A model generated the notes under the pieces. It saw nothing but the letters and a program-made list of their open reading frames with translations, made no database searches and had not been told where the DNA came from. Positions 1-9,137 of a stretch of DNA of 64,000 nucleotides are shown here, in pieces. The stretch is from Undaria pinnatifida. Taxonomy: Eukaryota; Sar; Phaeophyceae; Laminariales; Alariaceae. The DNA is taken from the NCBI GenBank assembly GCA_012845835.1, contig JABAKD010000002.1, forward strand, positions 20,164,129 to 20,228,128. Direction: 5' to 3'. Each line of letters begins with the position of its first letter. The first letter of the stretch is position 1. The translations under genes were made by a program, and so were the position numbers.

Positions 1-598
1 CATTCCAATGGCCGTCGAAAGATAGTGTAAGACCGCTCTGACTTCCTCGCCATGTTGCGTTCTCTCCCCAGTGCCATTGATGATGCACTTGATACCCTCT
101 ATGAGCTCAATGCCGTCTTTAGTCATTTCCTACGAAGGCTCTGCTAGTATGACATTTTTTCTCTCTTTTATTTTCCTTGCTTCCTCTTCTTGTCTTGTCT
201 CTCCTTGCTTTTCTTGTCTTTTCTCTTCTTTCTTTTTTCGTTTTTTCGCTTCCTTGTCTTTTCTTTCCTTTCCTTTATCTTGTTTTCTTTTCTTTTTTTC
301 TTTTTTCCAATTGACTTGCGTCTGTCGTGCGTATGCGTAGTGATAGGTACTACGTGCAATGTATACGTGGTGGTCTTTCTTTGGTGGCAAGCGATATAGT
401 CAGGTTTTCCAGGCACGAGTAGTGAGACGTATGCACCAGTATGGACCTGGTACATCGTAGACTGACTCCCGATTTCACTTTTATATGTTTCTGGTGGAGG
501 CATGAACTGCGTCAGCTGTGATATATGCGTATACCACCTTTGGTTCGATTGTGTTTTTTCCCTGGGGTATTCCTCAGATCCAGAGTGACTGGGGCCTG
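1..598 (-). repeat. Dispersed repeat, copy 1 (runs off left edge)
   Basis: This segment is the reverse complement of 49862-50510, with the same landmarks in the same order: a short coding-like block, a pyrimidine-rich tract (about 150-310 here) and about 290 bp ending in GACTGGGGCC. The coding-like block is conserved in frame in both copies and contains the peptide KDGI(E/G)LIEGIKCIINGTGER followed by TQHGEEVRA. I do not recognise that protein. The unit continues after the inserted LTR at 868-940. It is probably the tail of a transposable element whose 5' part lies outside the window. Confidence 0.75.
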
Positions 599-599
599 T

Positions 600-867
600 T
601 GTTAAATTAAAGGTGGGGGACACAGAGTGCCCCCTGCAGGTCTGCCAATTGAGCAGGTCCTCGGAGAGTACTCACTTTCGTTCCTTCGTAGAGATGTAGC
701 TTATTCGTTTCCACTAGAGCCCGGGATAGCTTCTGAGATCGGAGGCACGTGCCTCCGATCTACTTCCTAACTTTCCCGAATATAAAACGCCAACCTTATC
801 ATACGAAACCCATCCAAATGATCTCAAATTCGGATACGTACAGGCCTTTCGAGGCCGTATCTTAACA
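600..867 (-). mobile_element. Solo LTR, subfamily 1
   Basis: This 268-bp LTR on the minus strand begins TGTTAAGATACGG and ends TTTAATTTAACA, so it has TG...CA ends. It matches the LTRs at 6632-6900, 9138-9400 and 10061-10317. It holds an AATAAA-like signal followed by a conserved ACTCTCCGAGGACCTGCTC block. It is flanked by CTGT on both sides. The paralogous empty site near 49862 has a single CTGT, which proves a 4-bp target-site duplication. Confidence 0.9.
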
Positions 868-940
868 CTGTCTTGTGACCACGGACTTGATTATGCGAGT
901 TAATGTGAGAACAACAACAACAACAACTGTCGATCTCGTC
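868..940 (-). repeat. Distal end of dispersed repeat copy 1
   Basis: The sequence continues the repeat interrupted by the solo LTR: CTTGTGACCACGGACTTG, a TATGCGAG block and an (AAC)n run. It matches the reverse complement of 49805-49860. A short further relic with the same words sits at 15157-15205. Confidence 0.7.
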
Positions 941-2262
941 AAGTCTAGAGGGGTTCGCTGTTTTTTCGGTTAATCGTAGTATCTATAGGCTTGTTTGTTT
1001 AGAATGCAACAAAGGTGAACGAAAAGCGTCTTCGCCCATCTTCCGCTGAACAACAGAAGGTTTGTTCGGCGCTACAACATGAACATAAGTGGGCTGTGCC
1101 AAGACAGGCTGCCGGAGATCACCCCACATACAGTGCGACCATCTGGCACGTAAGACGTACGCGTGAGACGACTGCGCTCGCACATACCGAAACCAATCCG
1201 TTCGGACTCTGCTCGGCAAGGCTTACCGCGCGACCCCCAGGGTGGCGGACTCAGAACTCGCTCACTCACGTCAAATTTCTTACAACGCATCCTCAGTCTA
1301 AGCGGGTAAGGTTATGTTGCCACCACTCGTGTGAAGACTCGGAACCGCCGGTACCACTCAACCCCACAACGGGGTGCAAGTCCGACGCGAATCGAGGGCA
1401 CCGGTGGCCTATTGTCCGCTCCGTCATGCTTCGTTCTCTAGTGCTGAGTGGAGTGGGCTCTATCTATACCATATGCGAATGCGACACACCAACTCCAAGA
1501 GAACAACCACAACATATAAAAAATGGCTGTTGATACAGATTGATGAATACATTTTACCAGGTAGATATATTATGAGTGCCAAGCAAACAGTCGGAGCCGC
1601 TCAAAGACGATTGGGAGCCACAGCCCCGAGTAGGTATCAAATCTACCGAACGGGAAGCCTTCGGACGCCGTATGTGTGCAGGTGCAGACTAAGCACAAGG
1701 ACTAGGCACCATGTCACAGAGTCATGCTGCGTCTGCATTATCCATGATGAAGGTCTGCCACCAGACGTAATTTCACGCTTGTAACATCGTATCATTTAGT
1801 TTCCAGATCCACGCATCACGTGCATGTCCTGTAGTGCCCGCTCTAATATCATCCTCATATCCTCATAGACACGCCCAAGCTCTACCGAGTCCATACAAAA
1901 GGCTGCCACCTGCATAGTTATAGTCCCCTGCAGCGTGCTGTCCGTAAGCCTCTGCCATCTCTCCCTCTGACTCAGTCATTCATATTCTTGTGTAGGACAG
2001 CTGAACGTACGATCGAAATAGGAGGAAGAAGGAGTGTGCATGGGGGTCGATGCTCCACCTCGCAGCAACAACTAAGTTACTGCTCGTAACACCTACTCAT
2101 CATATACACTCCGTGCGTTTCCTCGCATACGACACCTCGCGACACTCTCTGAGATTGAAAGTTCGCGACGCTTTGTATACAGCCGTACACTTCGCACTAG
2201 GCTGTTCGGCGAGACAAACTCTGGAAAACCCGCAGACCCACCGTACTAGAACACACCGCCAT
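941..2262. other. No gene recognised
   Basis: The longest open frames (1015-1533 and 1374-1784, plus) overlap one another, have no recognisable motif and show no coding-like composition. I see nothing else to annotate here. Confidence 0.5.
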
Positions 2263-2582
2263 AACACTAGACCATGAATCGAAGATGCGGCTCCTCAAAA
2301 CCCACTCCCACGCCTCTAACGGCCTGGCTATTGAGCCAGGAAAATGCGGAGAAAAGCAGTTGAAGGAGACGCAGACCCTGCAACAAGGCAAACCACCCAT
2401 CAAAAACCTATCGCGGACTGCCGGTGTGTCGGGGGGGGGGGGGGGGCAGAAAAGGCTATACGGCAAACAAGCCACAGAAAAGGCACTCTGGCAAGGCAAA
2501 CCTTTGTCGAAAGGAAGGAGAATACAGGCGCTAGTAAAAGGGAGAAGTCACGTCAAAAACCTCCCGCCCAAAGACGACGCCA
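2263..2582 (-). mobile_element. TRIM internal region (3' module) with primer-binding site
   Basis: On the minus strand this follows directly after an LTR end. It starts with a TGGCGTCGTC primer-binding-site-like sequence (2582 downward). It then carries the internal module shared with 9421-10060 and 45000-45790, ending in the hairpin word GAGCCGCATCTTCGA. A poly-G run lies near 2430-2446. The 3' LTR expected beyond about 2263 is missing, so the copy is truncated. Confidence 0.75.
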
Positions 2583-2853
2583 TGTTGTACGGGTATAGGG
2601 CGGGGACAAAGAGTGTCCCCTGCAGGTTTGTCTATTGAGAAGGTTCTCGGAGAGTATTCACTTTCTTAGCCTTAGGAGAGACGTAGCTTTATTAGATTCC
2701 ACCAGAGCCCCGGATGACTTCTGAGAGCCGAGGCGCGTGCCTCGGTTTCATTTCCTGACTACCCAAAATAGATAACACCAACATATCATACGAAAACGGC
2801 CCATTGCTTAACACATCAGATAATTGCAGGCCTTTCAAGGCCGTACCTTAACA
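2583..2853 (-). mobile_element. LTR, subfamily 2 (5' LTR of a truncated TRIM)
   Basis: This 271-bp LTR with TG...CA ends begins TGTTAAGGTACGGCC on the minus strand. It is related to but distinct from subfamily 1; the same subfamily bounds the large element at 36190 and 45794. The AATAAA-like signal and the CTCGGAGAG box (plus-strand sense) are conserved. It is followed by a primer-binding site and internal module on the minus strand. Confidence 0.85.
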
Positions 2854-2857
2854 TCAA

Positions 2858-2990
2858 GTAGTATAGTAGCAGTATATAGTAATGGTAGTAGTGTAGTAGT
2901 AGTTACTGTGTAGTAGGTAGTAGTATCATGATAGCAGTAGTAAGTAGTGGTATGTAGTATTGTTTGTGATGATGTCGATGATGACATATA
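2858..2990. repeat. (TAG)n-type degenerate microsatellite
   Basis: The sequence is dominated by imperfect TAG/GTAGTA trinucleotides. It lies between the subfamily-2 LTR and the 0.6-kb duplicated unit. Confidence 0.7.
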
Positions 2991-3600
2991 CATATACCTA
3001 TAGATATCTTTTTTTAGCCTTGAGCTCTGCGGTTTGACCCACATCGCTCGTCGCAGAAACTGCATTTTGTCGCGATTTCTTAGAGGGGGTCCTCTCCGAC
3101 CTCCGGGTCCCCCGGGGGGGTCGGTCACCCTGCCGGCGCCGACCTCGTGGGGACCTGTGCGGGCGACGGCAAGGTCGAGATCGACGACATGCTTCGCTTG
3201 CCCGGCACAAACACGCCGTTCATGTTTCGTGACGATGACGTATGTAGTGATGTCATGCTATATAATATGTGTCAGCAAACATGGGAGATGGGAGACCTCG
3301 GCGAGGCTCCTTTTTTTGTTTTATGGACAATGCGTGTAATAGCCTGCAACTCGCGACAAGTGGGACGAGGGCTGGAGGCATGGGCTACTGGGTGATGTTG
3401 AGGCATGGTGCATGGCGCCTAAGATCCTGCTAGGCATCTGCATGGGTGCAAGCTCAACGTATTTTTTCACAATAACTAACTGCACAGGTGCTGTGTTCCA
3501 GGCATCAGTCGATCGACAATCGACAATCCAGCGTGGTCGATCTAGAAATATGTTTTTTTTTGCCACAAAAGTAGTATTTTTTGTATGCGGGGTTGTGTTT
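2990..3600 (+). repeat. 0.6-kb dispersed unit, copy A
   Basis: This closely matches 5325-6060. Shared landmarks are a TTTTTTTAGCCTTG start, a GC-rich block encoding VGTCAGDGKVEI(D/Y)DMLRL in both copies, the CTAAGATCCTGCTAGGCATC block and a GGGGTTGTGTTTTGTTGCTG tail. The repeated peptide suggests a captured or transposon-derived coding fragment, but both copies are interrupted and I do not recognise a family. Confidence 0.75.
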
Positions 3601-3984
3601 TGTTGCTGTTCGGCGCAGTTTGCTTGGTGCGTGCAGGTTGTCATGAATGGAGTGGTTCACGCGTACGTATCGTGTGTCTGTTCACGCCTCACTTTGTGTG
3701 CCTGTTGGTAAAGAAATGTCAGCAGTGCTGCTGTGCTGCGCGGTGCGGGACATAGCGGGCGCTACGTCCCGCTCATACATACATAGTACTACATCCGAGG
3801 GTGCATTATTATATGCCCGAAAGCATTGGAGACCATCGCCAACACACTGCTGCGCACTACAACAACAGCAATACTCTCCCACTCTCCCGCATCTTTCAAC
3901 TATACCAAGCTTTCCTTATGGACCCGCTGAATGAGTCTCTGCAGCCAAGAGATCTCGAAGACAGCCGAGGTCGTGGATAAGATC

Positions 3985-4070
3985 AGCTGTGAGCGTAATT
4001 TGTTCCTGAAACTCATCTTTGCAAACTGTGTGTGATACCTCGATCGCGCGTACTACGGAGTATGTCGTTT
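3985..4070 (+). repeat. Fragment of 165-bp dispersed repeat family
   Basis: It contains GAAACTCATCTTTGCAAAC followed by TGTGTGTGATAC and GATCGCGCG. The same words occur at 12060-12215 in this orientation and at 5147-5310 and 23466-23590 inverted. Confidence 0.6.
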
Positions 4071-4559
4071 TTTACATAGCGATCTACAATTTCTGGCGGT
4101 CTTCATACCAAACAAACGAACTCGCCACCTATAGTGAGCACTCTCAACTCTTGGCATTGAGTGTGACCCCCATCTTTCACGACATCCATAGCTGCTACTA
4201 TTTTTTTGGGTATCACTCCAGTCTGCGACAGGCGGGCGCTTAGGCCACCGGCGAAGCCCCCTTGTAAAGATGTATTTTAATATATGTGACCCAAACCTCT
4301 TGAACACCTTTCCCCCCCCCCCCCCAACCCCTTTTTTTTTTCCTGCTCTCTATTGCTCAAACGCCCCACCTAATATCGAAATCCGTGAAAGTAACAAACA
4401 CTTCCACGCACTGGATATCACCTCATTATCTTTCTAGAGCCATCCATGCCGCTGCTGCAATTCCCACAAAAATAAAAAAAACGGCCCCAACGCCCCCTCC
4501 TTCCCCACCACCCGCACCATCGCCTAGACCTAGCACAACGCGTATAGCAAACCCCTACA

Positions 4560-5145
4560 TCTATGCGATCTAAAACCCTCCCCACCCCCCCCCCCACCTC
4601 CCCCCCCCCCCCCCTCCCCCACCCCCCCCACCTCCCCACCCCCCCCCCACCCCACCCCCACCCCCTCGAACACCCGCCCTCTACTCACTGGTTGTACGAC
4701 TTACAGGATATACATGATAAACTGGTGCATTCTTTCCAAAACCGTCACATTTAACCCCTTAAAAGAATGTATAGTTTCCAAGCACAGATTGAGCTGCCCC
4801 CCTCCCCCCCCCTCCCCCGCCCCCATGATAAACTGGTGCATTCTTTTTAAAACCGTCAGATTTATCCCCTTGAAGGATTTATAGTTTCCACGCACAACTT
4901 GAGCTGCCCCGCCCGCCCCCCCCCCCCACTCCCCCCCCCCTCCCCCCCCCCCCCCCCCCCCCACCCCCGCCCCTTTTGATCAAAACCAGGCCCCACGTCC
5001 TTCAAAACGCCGCCCTCCCCTCACCGGTTATTCGACTTACAGGATTCACTTGATAAACGGATTCATTTTCTTCCACAGCTGTCAGATTTTGTCCCTCTCA
5101 GAAACGGGTTTTATAATTTCCGCGCACAGACTGACTAACATCACC
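4560..5145. repeat. Poly-C tracts separating three degenerate units
   Basis: Long C runs (4575-4665, 4796-4824, 4912-4972) alternate with three related units at about 4690-4795, 4825-4910 and 5025-5140. Each unit carries TGATAAACTGGTGCATTC or a variant, a CCGTCAGATTT-type block and TATAGTTTCC-CGCACA. The minus strand is G-rich enough for G-quadruplexes. Open frames through the C runs are artefacts of composition. Confidence 0.75.
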
Positions 5146-5146
5146 C

Positions 5147-5320
5147 TGTTGACCCTGATGCCTACACTGTAGTTGCAAGGGGAGTCGCCGACCTATATCC
5201 TTAATGAGGACACACAACCCGTAATACGCGCGATCGAAGTATCACACGCAGGCTTGCAAAGATGAGTTTCGACAAAATCTTCGATCTCACAGCTAGAGTG
5301 TATTTTTATTTTTATAATAT
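5147..5320 (-). repeat. 165-bp dispersed repeat family, copy
   Basis: The unit starts TAGTTGCAAGGGGAGTCGCC and runs through TTAATGAGGACACACAACCC to GATCTCACAGCT. It is inverted relative to 12055-12215 and shares its orientation with 23466-23590. A diverged copy is at 16000-16090. It abuts the 0.6-kb unit copy B directly. Confidence 0.8.
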
Positions 5321-5324
5321 ACCT

Positions 5325-6060
5325 ATAAATATATTTTTTTAGCCTTGCGCTCTGCGGTTTGACCCACACCGCTCGTCGCAGGAACTGTATTTTGTCGCGA
5401 TTTCTTAGAGGGCGTGCTCTCCGACCTCCGGTCCCTCGGGAGGGTCGGTCACCCTGCCGGCGTCGACCTCGTGGGGACCTGTGCGGGCGACGGCAAGGTC
5501 GAAATCTACGACATGCTTCGCCTGCCCGGCACAAACACACCGTCCACGCTTCGTGACGATGACTTATTTAGTGATGTCATGCATGCATGTGTTATGTGTC
5601 GCAAACATGGGAGACCTCTACGAGGTTCCTGTTTTTGATTTTTTGGACAAGGCGTATAGCCTGCAACTCGCGACAACTGGGACGAGGGATCGGGGCATGG
5701 GTCACTACAGCCGGTAATACCAACGGGGATGTTGAGGCGTGGCACATGGCACCTAAGATCCTGCTAGGCATCTGCGTGGGTGCAAGCTCAACGTCCTTTT
5801 TCACTTTTTTTTTTTTTTTTTATCCTCCGGCAGATGGGGAAAATAAAGCTCAAGCTCACCACACCTCCATGTATTTTCATACACGTCGTGTTTCACAACA
5901 AGTGCTGCGCTGCTGTGTTCCAGGCATCAGTCAATCGACAATCGGTAAAATCCAGCGGTCAATCGAGAAAATGGCGATTCCACCGATTCCACAGAAATAA
6001 TAATTTTTCTATAAGGGGTTGTGTTTTGTTGCTGTTCGTTGCTGTTTGCTTTTTGTGCGT
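5325..6060 (+). repeat. 0.6-kb dispersed unit, copy B
   Basis: This is the second copy of the unit at 2990-3600, with an extra T-rich run (5803-5822) and insertions in its 3' half. It includes the same peptide block as copy A (near 5470-5550) and ends in GTTGTGTTTTGTTGCTGTTC. Confidence 0.75.
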
Positions 6061-6076
6061 GCAGGTTGTTGTAAGG

Positions 6077-6196
6077 TTATAGGTGGGGACACAGAGTGCC
6101 CCCTGCAGGTCTGCCAATTGAGCAGGTCCTCGGAGAGTATTCACTTTTTCCTTCGTAGAGACGTTGCTTTACGTCGATTCCACCAGAGCCCCGGAT
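6077..6196 (-). mobile_element. Inverted LTR fragment
   Basis: The reverse complement of the 3' half of a subfamily-1 LTR ends abruptly at CCGGAT, where a plus-strand LTR fragment begins. Together with 6195-6300 it forms a long near-perfect inverted repeat with almost no spacer. Confidence 0.8.
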
Positions 6197-6300
6197 AAAG
6201 CTATATCTCTACGAAGGAACGAAAGTGAGTACTCTCCGAGGACCTGTTCAATTGGCAGACCTGCAGGGGGCACTCTGTGTCCCCCACCTTTAATTTAACA
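6195..6300 (+). mobile_element. Truncated 5' LTR, subfamily 1
   Basis: The last about 105 bp of an LTR, from ATAAAGCTATATC to TTTAATTTAACA, are immediately followed by a primer-binding site. It is therefore the 5' LTR of the short element that ends at 6900. Confidence 0.85.
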
Positions 6301-6302
6301 TG

Positions 6303-6332
6303 TGGCGTCGACGGCAGGACACGAACCTGCGC
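6303..6332 (+). other. Primer-binding site complementary to a tRNA 3' half
   Basis: Two bases after the LTR end the sequence reads TGGCGTCGACGGCAGGACAC and continues GAACCTGCGC. Its complement has CCA, a 7-nt acceptor strand and a complete T arm (GCAGG stem, TTCGTGT loop, CCTGC stem). The T arm and acceptor layout resemble eukaryotic serine tRNAs; the tRNA identity is inferred. The complementarity of about 28-30 nt is long for a retrotransposon. Confidence 0.65.
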
Positions 6333-6631
6333 GTGAAATCACAATGGGTTTCGAAAACAGTGTCAGCGGCAGGTTCTAGAGCCTTTTCTGCCCCCCCCGC
6401 CACGCCGGCTGCATGCGGCAGGTTTTTGATGGGTGACTATTGCCTTGCTGTAGGGTCTGCTTTTCTTTCTACTGCTTTTCTTCGCGTGTTCCTGGCTCCA
6501 TAGCCAGACGGTTAGAGGTGTGGGAGTGAGGTTTGAGGAGCCGCATCTTCGACTCATGGTCTAGTTCGTAGAACTGGAGTTTCCCCGAATCTCCCATATT
6601 TCTGCATATGCGACTCATCAGGGTGGGCTAG
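6333..6631 (+). mobile_element. TRIM internal region
   Basis: Only about 300 bp separate the primer-binding site from the 3' LTR, with no open frame. The sequence is the shared 3' module: a poly-C run, GGTTTTTGATGGGTG, CCTGGCTCCATAGCCAG, the GAGCCGCATCTTCGACTCAT hairpin word and a GGGTGGGCTAG polypurine-like end just before the LTR. Confidence 0.8.
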
Positions 6632-6900
6632 TGTCAAGATACGGCCTCGAAAGGCCTGTACGTATCCGAATTTGAGATCATTTGGATGGGTTTCGTATGA
6701 TAAGGTTGGCGGTTTATATTCGGGAAAGATAGGAAATAGATCGGAGGCACGTGCCTCCGATCTCAGAAGCTATCCCGGGCTCTGGTGGAAACGAATAAAG
6801 CTATATCTCTACGAAGGAACGAAAGTGAGTACTCTCCGAGGACCTGCTCAATTGGCAGACCTGCAGGGGGCACTCTGTGTCCCCAACCTTTAATTTAACA
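6632..6900 (+). mobile_element. 3' LTR, subfamily 1
   Basis: This 269-bp LTR runs from TGTCAAGATACGG to TTTAATTTAACA and closely matches 600-867 and 9138-9400. It contains an inverted GATCGGAGGCACGTGCCTCC palindrome and an AATAAA signal. With 6195-6631 it makes a TRIM whose 5' end was lost at the inverted junction. Confidence 0.9.
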
Positions 6901-7560
6901 CTATCCCACCGTTTCAGGGGGGGAGAGTGTTACAAGGCTTAGTTTGGGTAAGCTATTGGTTAACCTTTTTATCCACCATAATAAACTTTTTCGGACTTTC
7001 CTCATGTCGAACTTGAAAAATACTCTCCACACAGTATACCCAAGAAATGAAAACGGCTTGGATAATTGACAGGTCCGCCCGTATATCCGGCCGACCTGCT
7101 ATCCCGCCGTTTCAGGGGGGGAGAGTGTTACAAGGCTTAGTTTGGGTAAGATATTGGTTAACCTTTTGCAAGTGGTCAAACGGACTAATACCCCACTAAT
7201 ACCTCAACAAATGGCGTCGTCGACAGACCATGGGTTTTTGGGGTCGTGGGTTCAAATCTCACATCCACCTAACTTTTTCAGGCTTTCCCCATCCATGTCG
7301 AACTTGAGAAATACTCTCCGCGGTATACCCAGGAAATGAAACGGCTTGGGTAATTGACAGGTCCGCCCGAATATCCGGCCGACCTGCCATCCCGCCGTTT
7401 CAGGGGGGAAGAGTGTTATAACGCTTAATTTGGGTAAGCTATTGGTTAACCTTCTGCAAGTGGTCAAACGGACTAATGCCCTACTACTTCCTCAACAGTG
7501 TGGTGCTGGAGCCGGCCACACAAATTACTCGGGTGCAAAAAGCTCACAGGGTTCCAACCG
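6901..7560 (+). repeat. Three tandem units with tRNA-like promoter words
   Basis: Units begin near 6901, 7097 and 7386, each with the (C)CGTTTCAGGGGGG(G)GAGAGTGTTA word. They share GGTAAGCTATTGGTTAACC and end CAGGTCCGCCC-ATATCCGGCCGACCTG. The second unit contains AAGTGGTCAAACGG and, near 7250, GTGGGTTCAAATCTCAC, which resemble the A and B boxes of a leucine-type tRNA. This suggests a tRNA-derived SINE-like tandem repeat. No intact tRNA cloverleaf was found. Confidence 0.65.
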
Positions 7561-8545
7561 CGAAATTGCCCAACAAGGTGGTATTAACCTGGCGGGGTAT
7601 TCTACGCCACAACATAAACCTTTTGGCACCACACTCCCAACATGGGCACGTGTACACAACCACTTGGAATTAGACCAGGAATGCTTTTGAAGTTGGAAAA
7701 GAAGAGGTAAGGACAAATAAATATAGCACCAAAACACCACAAGTACAGTATAGGGGAGCACTCTCTTCGTTCGCTTGTCATAGTAGTGTCCCACGAAGAG
7801 GGCACGGGGAGACAATAGGTCGAAGAGCTGCTGCCGCAAAGCCGTGGTAGCTGCAGGCTCAACGTGTCAGTCACAAATCAGAGGCCCGGAGGAGCCCGTG
7901 GTTTGCGGATAGAAGACAAAAGGATAACCAATGTCTCTACTGAAAAAGCAAAAGTATGTTGAAAGGCAAAAGGCCAAAACCAAACAAAAACTGCCTGAAA
8001 AGTAAAATGCAAAGCTATATGCAAGGCCAAACGAGCTTACCTTGGGGAGAGGAGAGCACCGGAGAAGAGGTCGCGCCAGCCCAAGGTCAACCAGCGTCCT
8101 GCCGACGACGCCATATGTAGAGGTAGTACGAGTGGGGGATGCGTGGTTGGTCGGTGTTGGGAAGCGTGCTCCTCATCATGGGTTCCGGTGTCTTGGGTTG
8201 GGCTCTCCTAATGGCTCGCTGGAGACTCATAGCTTATACATTATTTCCTCTACATTGAACTCTAAAAGACAGACAAAGCAAGACAAGACAGAGTAGAGCA
8301 AGGTTGGGCAGGGTAGAGCAGGGTAGTGAGATGAGGGGCGTCCTGCTTGTCCCATCATCATCACCGACATTATCGCCCAACTATGATGGCCTTGACGTGA
8401 ATGTGACTTCTAATATCACGTGGTTTCACCTCAACCATGACACGGTTTCACGTCGAATCTATAAACTATCCTTCTACGGAGGGCACTCCATTACATTAGG
8501 CCTGCAATGAACCAGGAAGAATCGATTCTGTATAACACTACAGTT
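7561..8545. other. No gene recognised
   Basis: There are short overlapping frames only. A degenerate CAAAA/GCAAAG-rich stretch lies at 7930-8030 and an AGGGTAGAGCA direct repeat at 8290-8330. Confidence 0.5.
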
Positions 8546-8602
8546 AGTTAGTTGTTCGCAGAACCGGAGTTTCCCCGAATCTCCCATATTTCTGCATATA
8601 TT
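8546..8602 (+). mobile_element. Orphan fragment of the TRIM 3' module
   Basis: It contains GTTCGCAGAACCGGAGTTTC followed by CCCGAATCTCCCATATTTCT, as in the module upstream of each 3' LTR, but no LTR follows. Confidence 0.7.
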
Positions 8603-9137
8603 ATAGACTTAATTACTTAGATCTCGACCCCCTCGGAGGTCTCGCTCGGTATATCCTCCCCCCTCTCAGCCCTTCTCAGCCCGTAATTGCCGAAAGGAAA
8701 ATTTGTTGCTGGGGATAAGAACCGTCCCGAAGTTCCTTAAGAAAATTAGTTGCTGGGGAAAAATATCTTTGTGCTGAAAGCGCTCGGTTGGTGCATCCCT
8801 GGCATCTCCGGTGGCTCATCAGCTCCGCACCGCCCAGCACCCCACCGCAGCGCTATAGCTCGCAGCAACGCAGCGCTATAGCTCGCAGCAACGCAGCGCC
8901 GTGCAGTGCCCTGCAATGCCCTGCAGCTCTAGCTTAGCAGAGCGCAGCGCTGTGCTTTGACGTGTTTTGCTGCTTTGCGTGCTGCGTGCTTTGCGGTACT
9001 TTTATTAGTTTGTACATGCCAGTAACATTTATTCGCAGTAGTATCATCCCACGTACCGGTACTATTAATAAGTTTGTACATACTACGTTGGTGGATCACA
9101 ACGCACCCCCAGCTCCGGTCAGCCCGGCTATATATAG

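Noticed and set aside
130..623. Lys/Glu/Arg-rich minus-strand frames and their plus-strand counterparts, also at 50014-50300
   Set aside because: They are translations of a pyrimidine/purine-rich simple tract; all frames stay open by composition.
4385..4964. Pro-, Gly- and His-rich frames through the poly-C tracts
   Set aside because: Homopolymer artefacts with no codon structure.
6901..7560. Possible CRISPR-like repeat array
   Set aside because: Repeats are long, unequal and lack short unique spacers; the context is a eukaryotic genome.
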